Assembly (NCBI GenBank): GCA_004556155.1
Contig: SFIM01000006.1
Span: 27,122-91,121, forward strand
Reading direction: 5' to 3'
Length of the DNA: 64,000 bases
Origin: Clostridiales bacterium
GTDB taxonomy: Bacteria; Bacillota; Clostridia; Christensenellales; Aristaeellaceae
The translations under genes were made by a program, and so were the position numbers. Within the stretch, counting starts at the first letter, position 1; each line of letters starts with the position of its first letter. Below, one piece after another: positions 63,973 through 64,000 of this stretch. The notes under the pieces are model-generated. The model was not told the origin of the DNA, searched no databases, and saw nothing but the letters and a program-made list of their open reading frames with translations.

Positions 63973-64000
63973 ATCCAAGCGCTCAGGGAACGGCGCCGAG

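Noticed and set aside
63973..64000. An rRNA or tRNA gene at the right edge
   Set aside because: Only a promoter and 28 following bases are visible, with no recognisable RNA sequence.

Overview
This 64 kb window looks like chromosome from a Gram-positive Clostridia-type Firmicute, probably a GC-rich, non-phage gut lineage. I base this on HprK, ComEB, YhaM, MnmE, a DUF2232-rplI-dnaB operon, DapA/DapB, ABC sugar importers without their own ATPase, strong AGGAGG ribosome sites, TTGACA/TATAAT-type promoters, and a Cys-rich protein resembling spore-coat proteins. I found no insertion sequence, prophage, CRISPR array, tRNA or rRNA gene. No gene-free stretch exceeds 300 bases.

Layout, left half. 0-16 kb: NAD kinase; a TPR glycosyltransferase; an exported protein of unknown function; an AbrB-type regulator with an ABC-2 exporter; an EamA transporter; asparagine synthetase A; MiaA with a zinc-ribbon protein; a MATE pump; and a MoxR-DUF58-transglutaminase operon. 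15-19 kb: dapA-dapB, a DMT transporter and a metallophosphoesterase. 18.9-30.5 kb: a large minus-strand catabolic locus with three FAD-dependent oxidoreductases, a ribulokinase-like FGGY kinase, a sugar ABC importer, a LacI regulator and a TIM-barrel isomerase/epimerase. Near-palindromic operators (centre CG, ACCG/GGTC half-sites) lie before the oxidoreductase operon, the LacI gene and the TIM-barrel gene, which suggests one regulon.

Layout, right half. 30.6-36.9 kb: a GH13 amylase, a zinc/manganese ABC importer, endonuclease III, an ECF S-component, an LCP protein and dCMP deaminase. 37-40 kb: a second ATPase-less sugar importer. 40-45 kb: a LysR regulator divergent from aspartase, then pyruvate kinase. 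44.5-50.5 kb: DUF2232, L9, DnaB, YhaM, MnmE and GNAT. 50.5-57.6 kb (minus strand): a UvrA-like ATPase without a UvrB-binding domain, an exported MBL-fold protein, AsnS, a ROK kinase and HprK.

The most unusual system is at 57.7-60.9 kb. It is a self-contained three-gene operon with its own promoter and terminator. It encodes a MotA/TolQ/ExbB-type channel with a ~350-residue tail, a MotB/OmpA-type partner with a 14-residue-repeat coiled coil, and a small anchored protein I do not recognise. The first two have the architecture of ZorA/ZorB from Zorya anti-phage defence, but no Zorya effector is adjacent. The right end has a cupin, a DUF1003 protein, an exported beta-rich protein, the Cys-rich protein, and finally a strong UP-element-type promoter firing out of the window.
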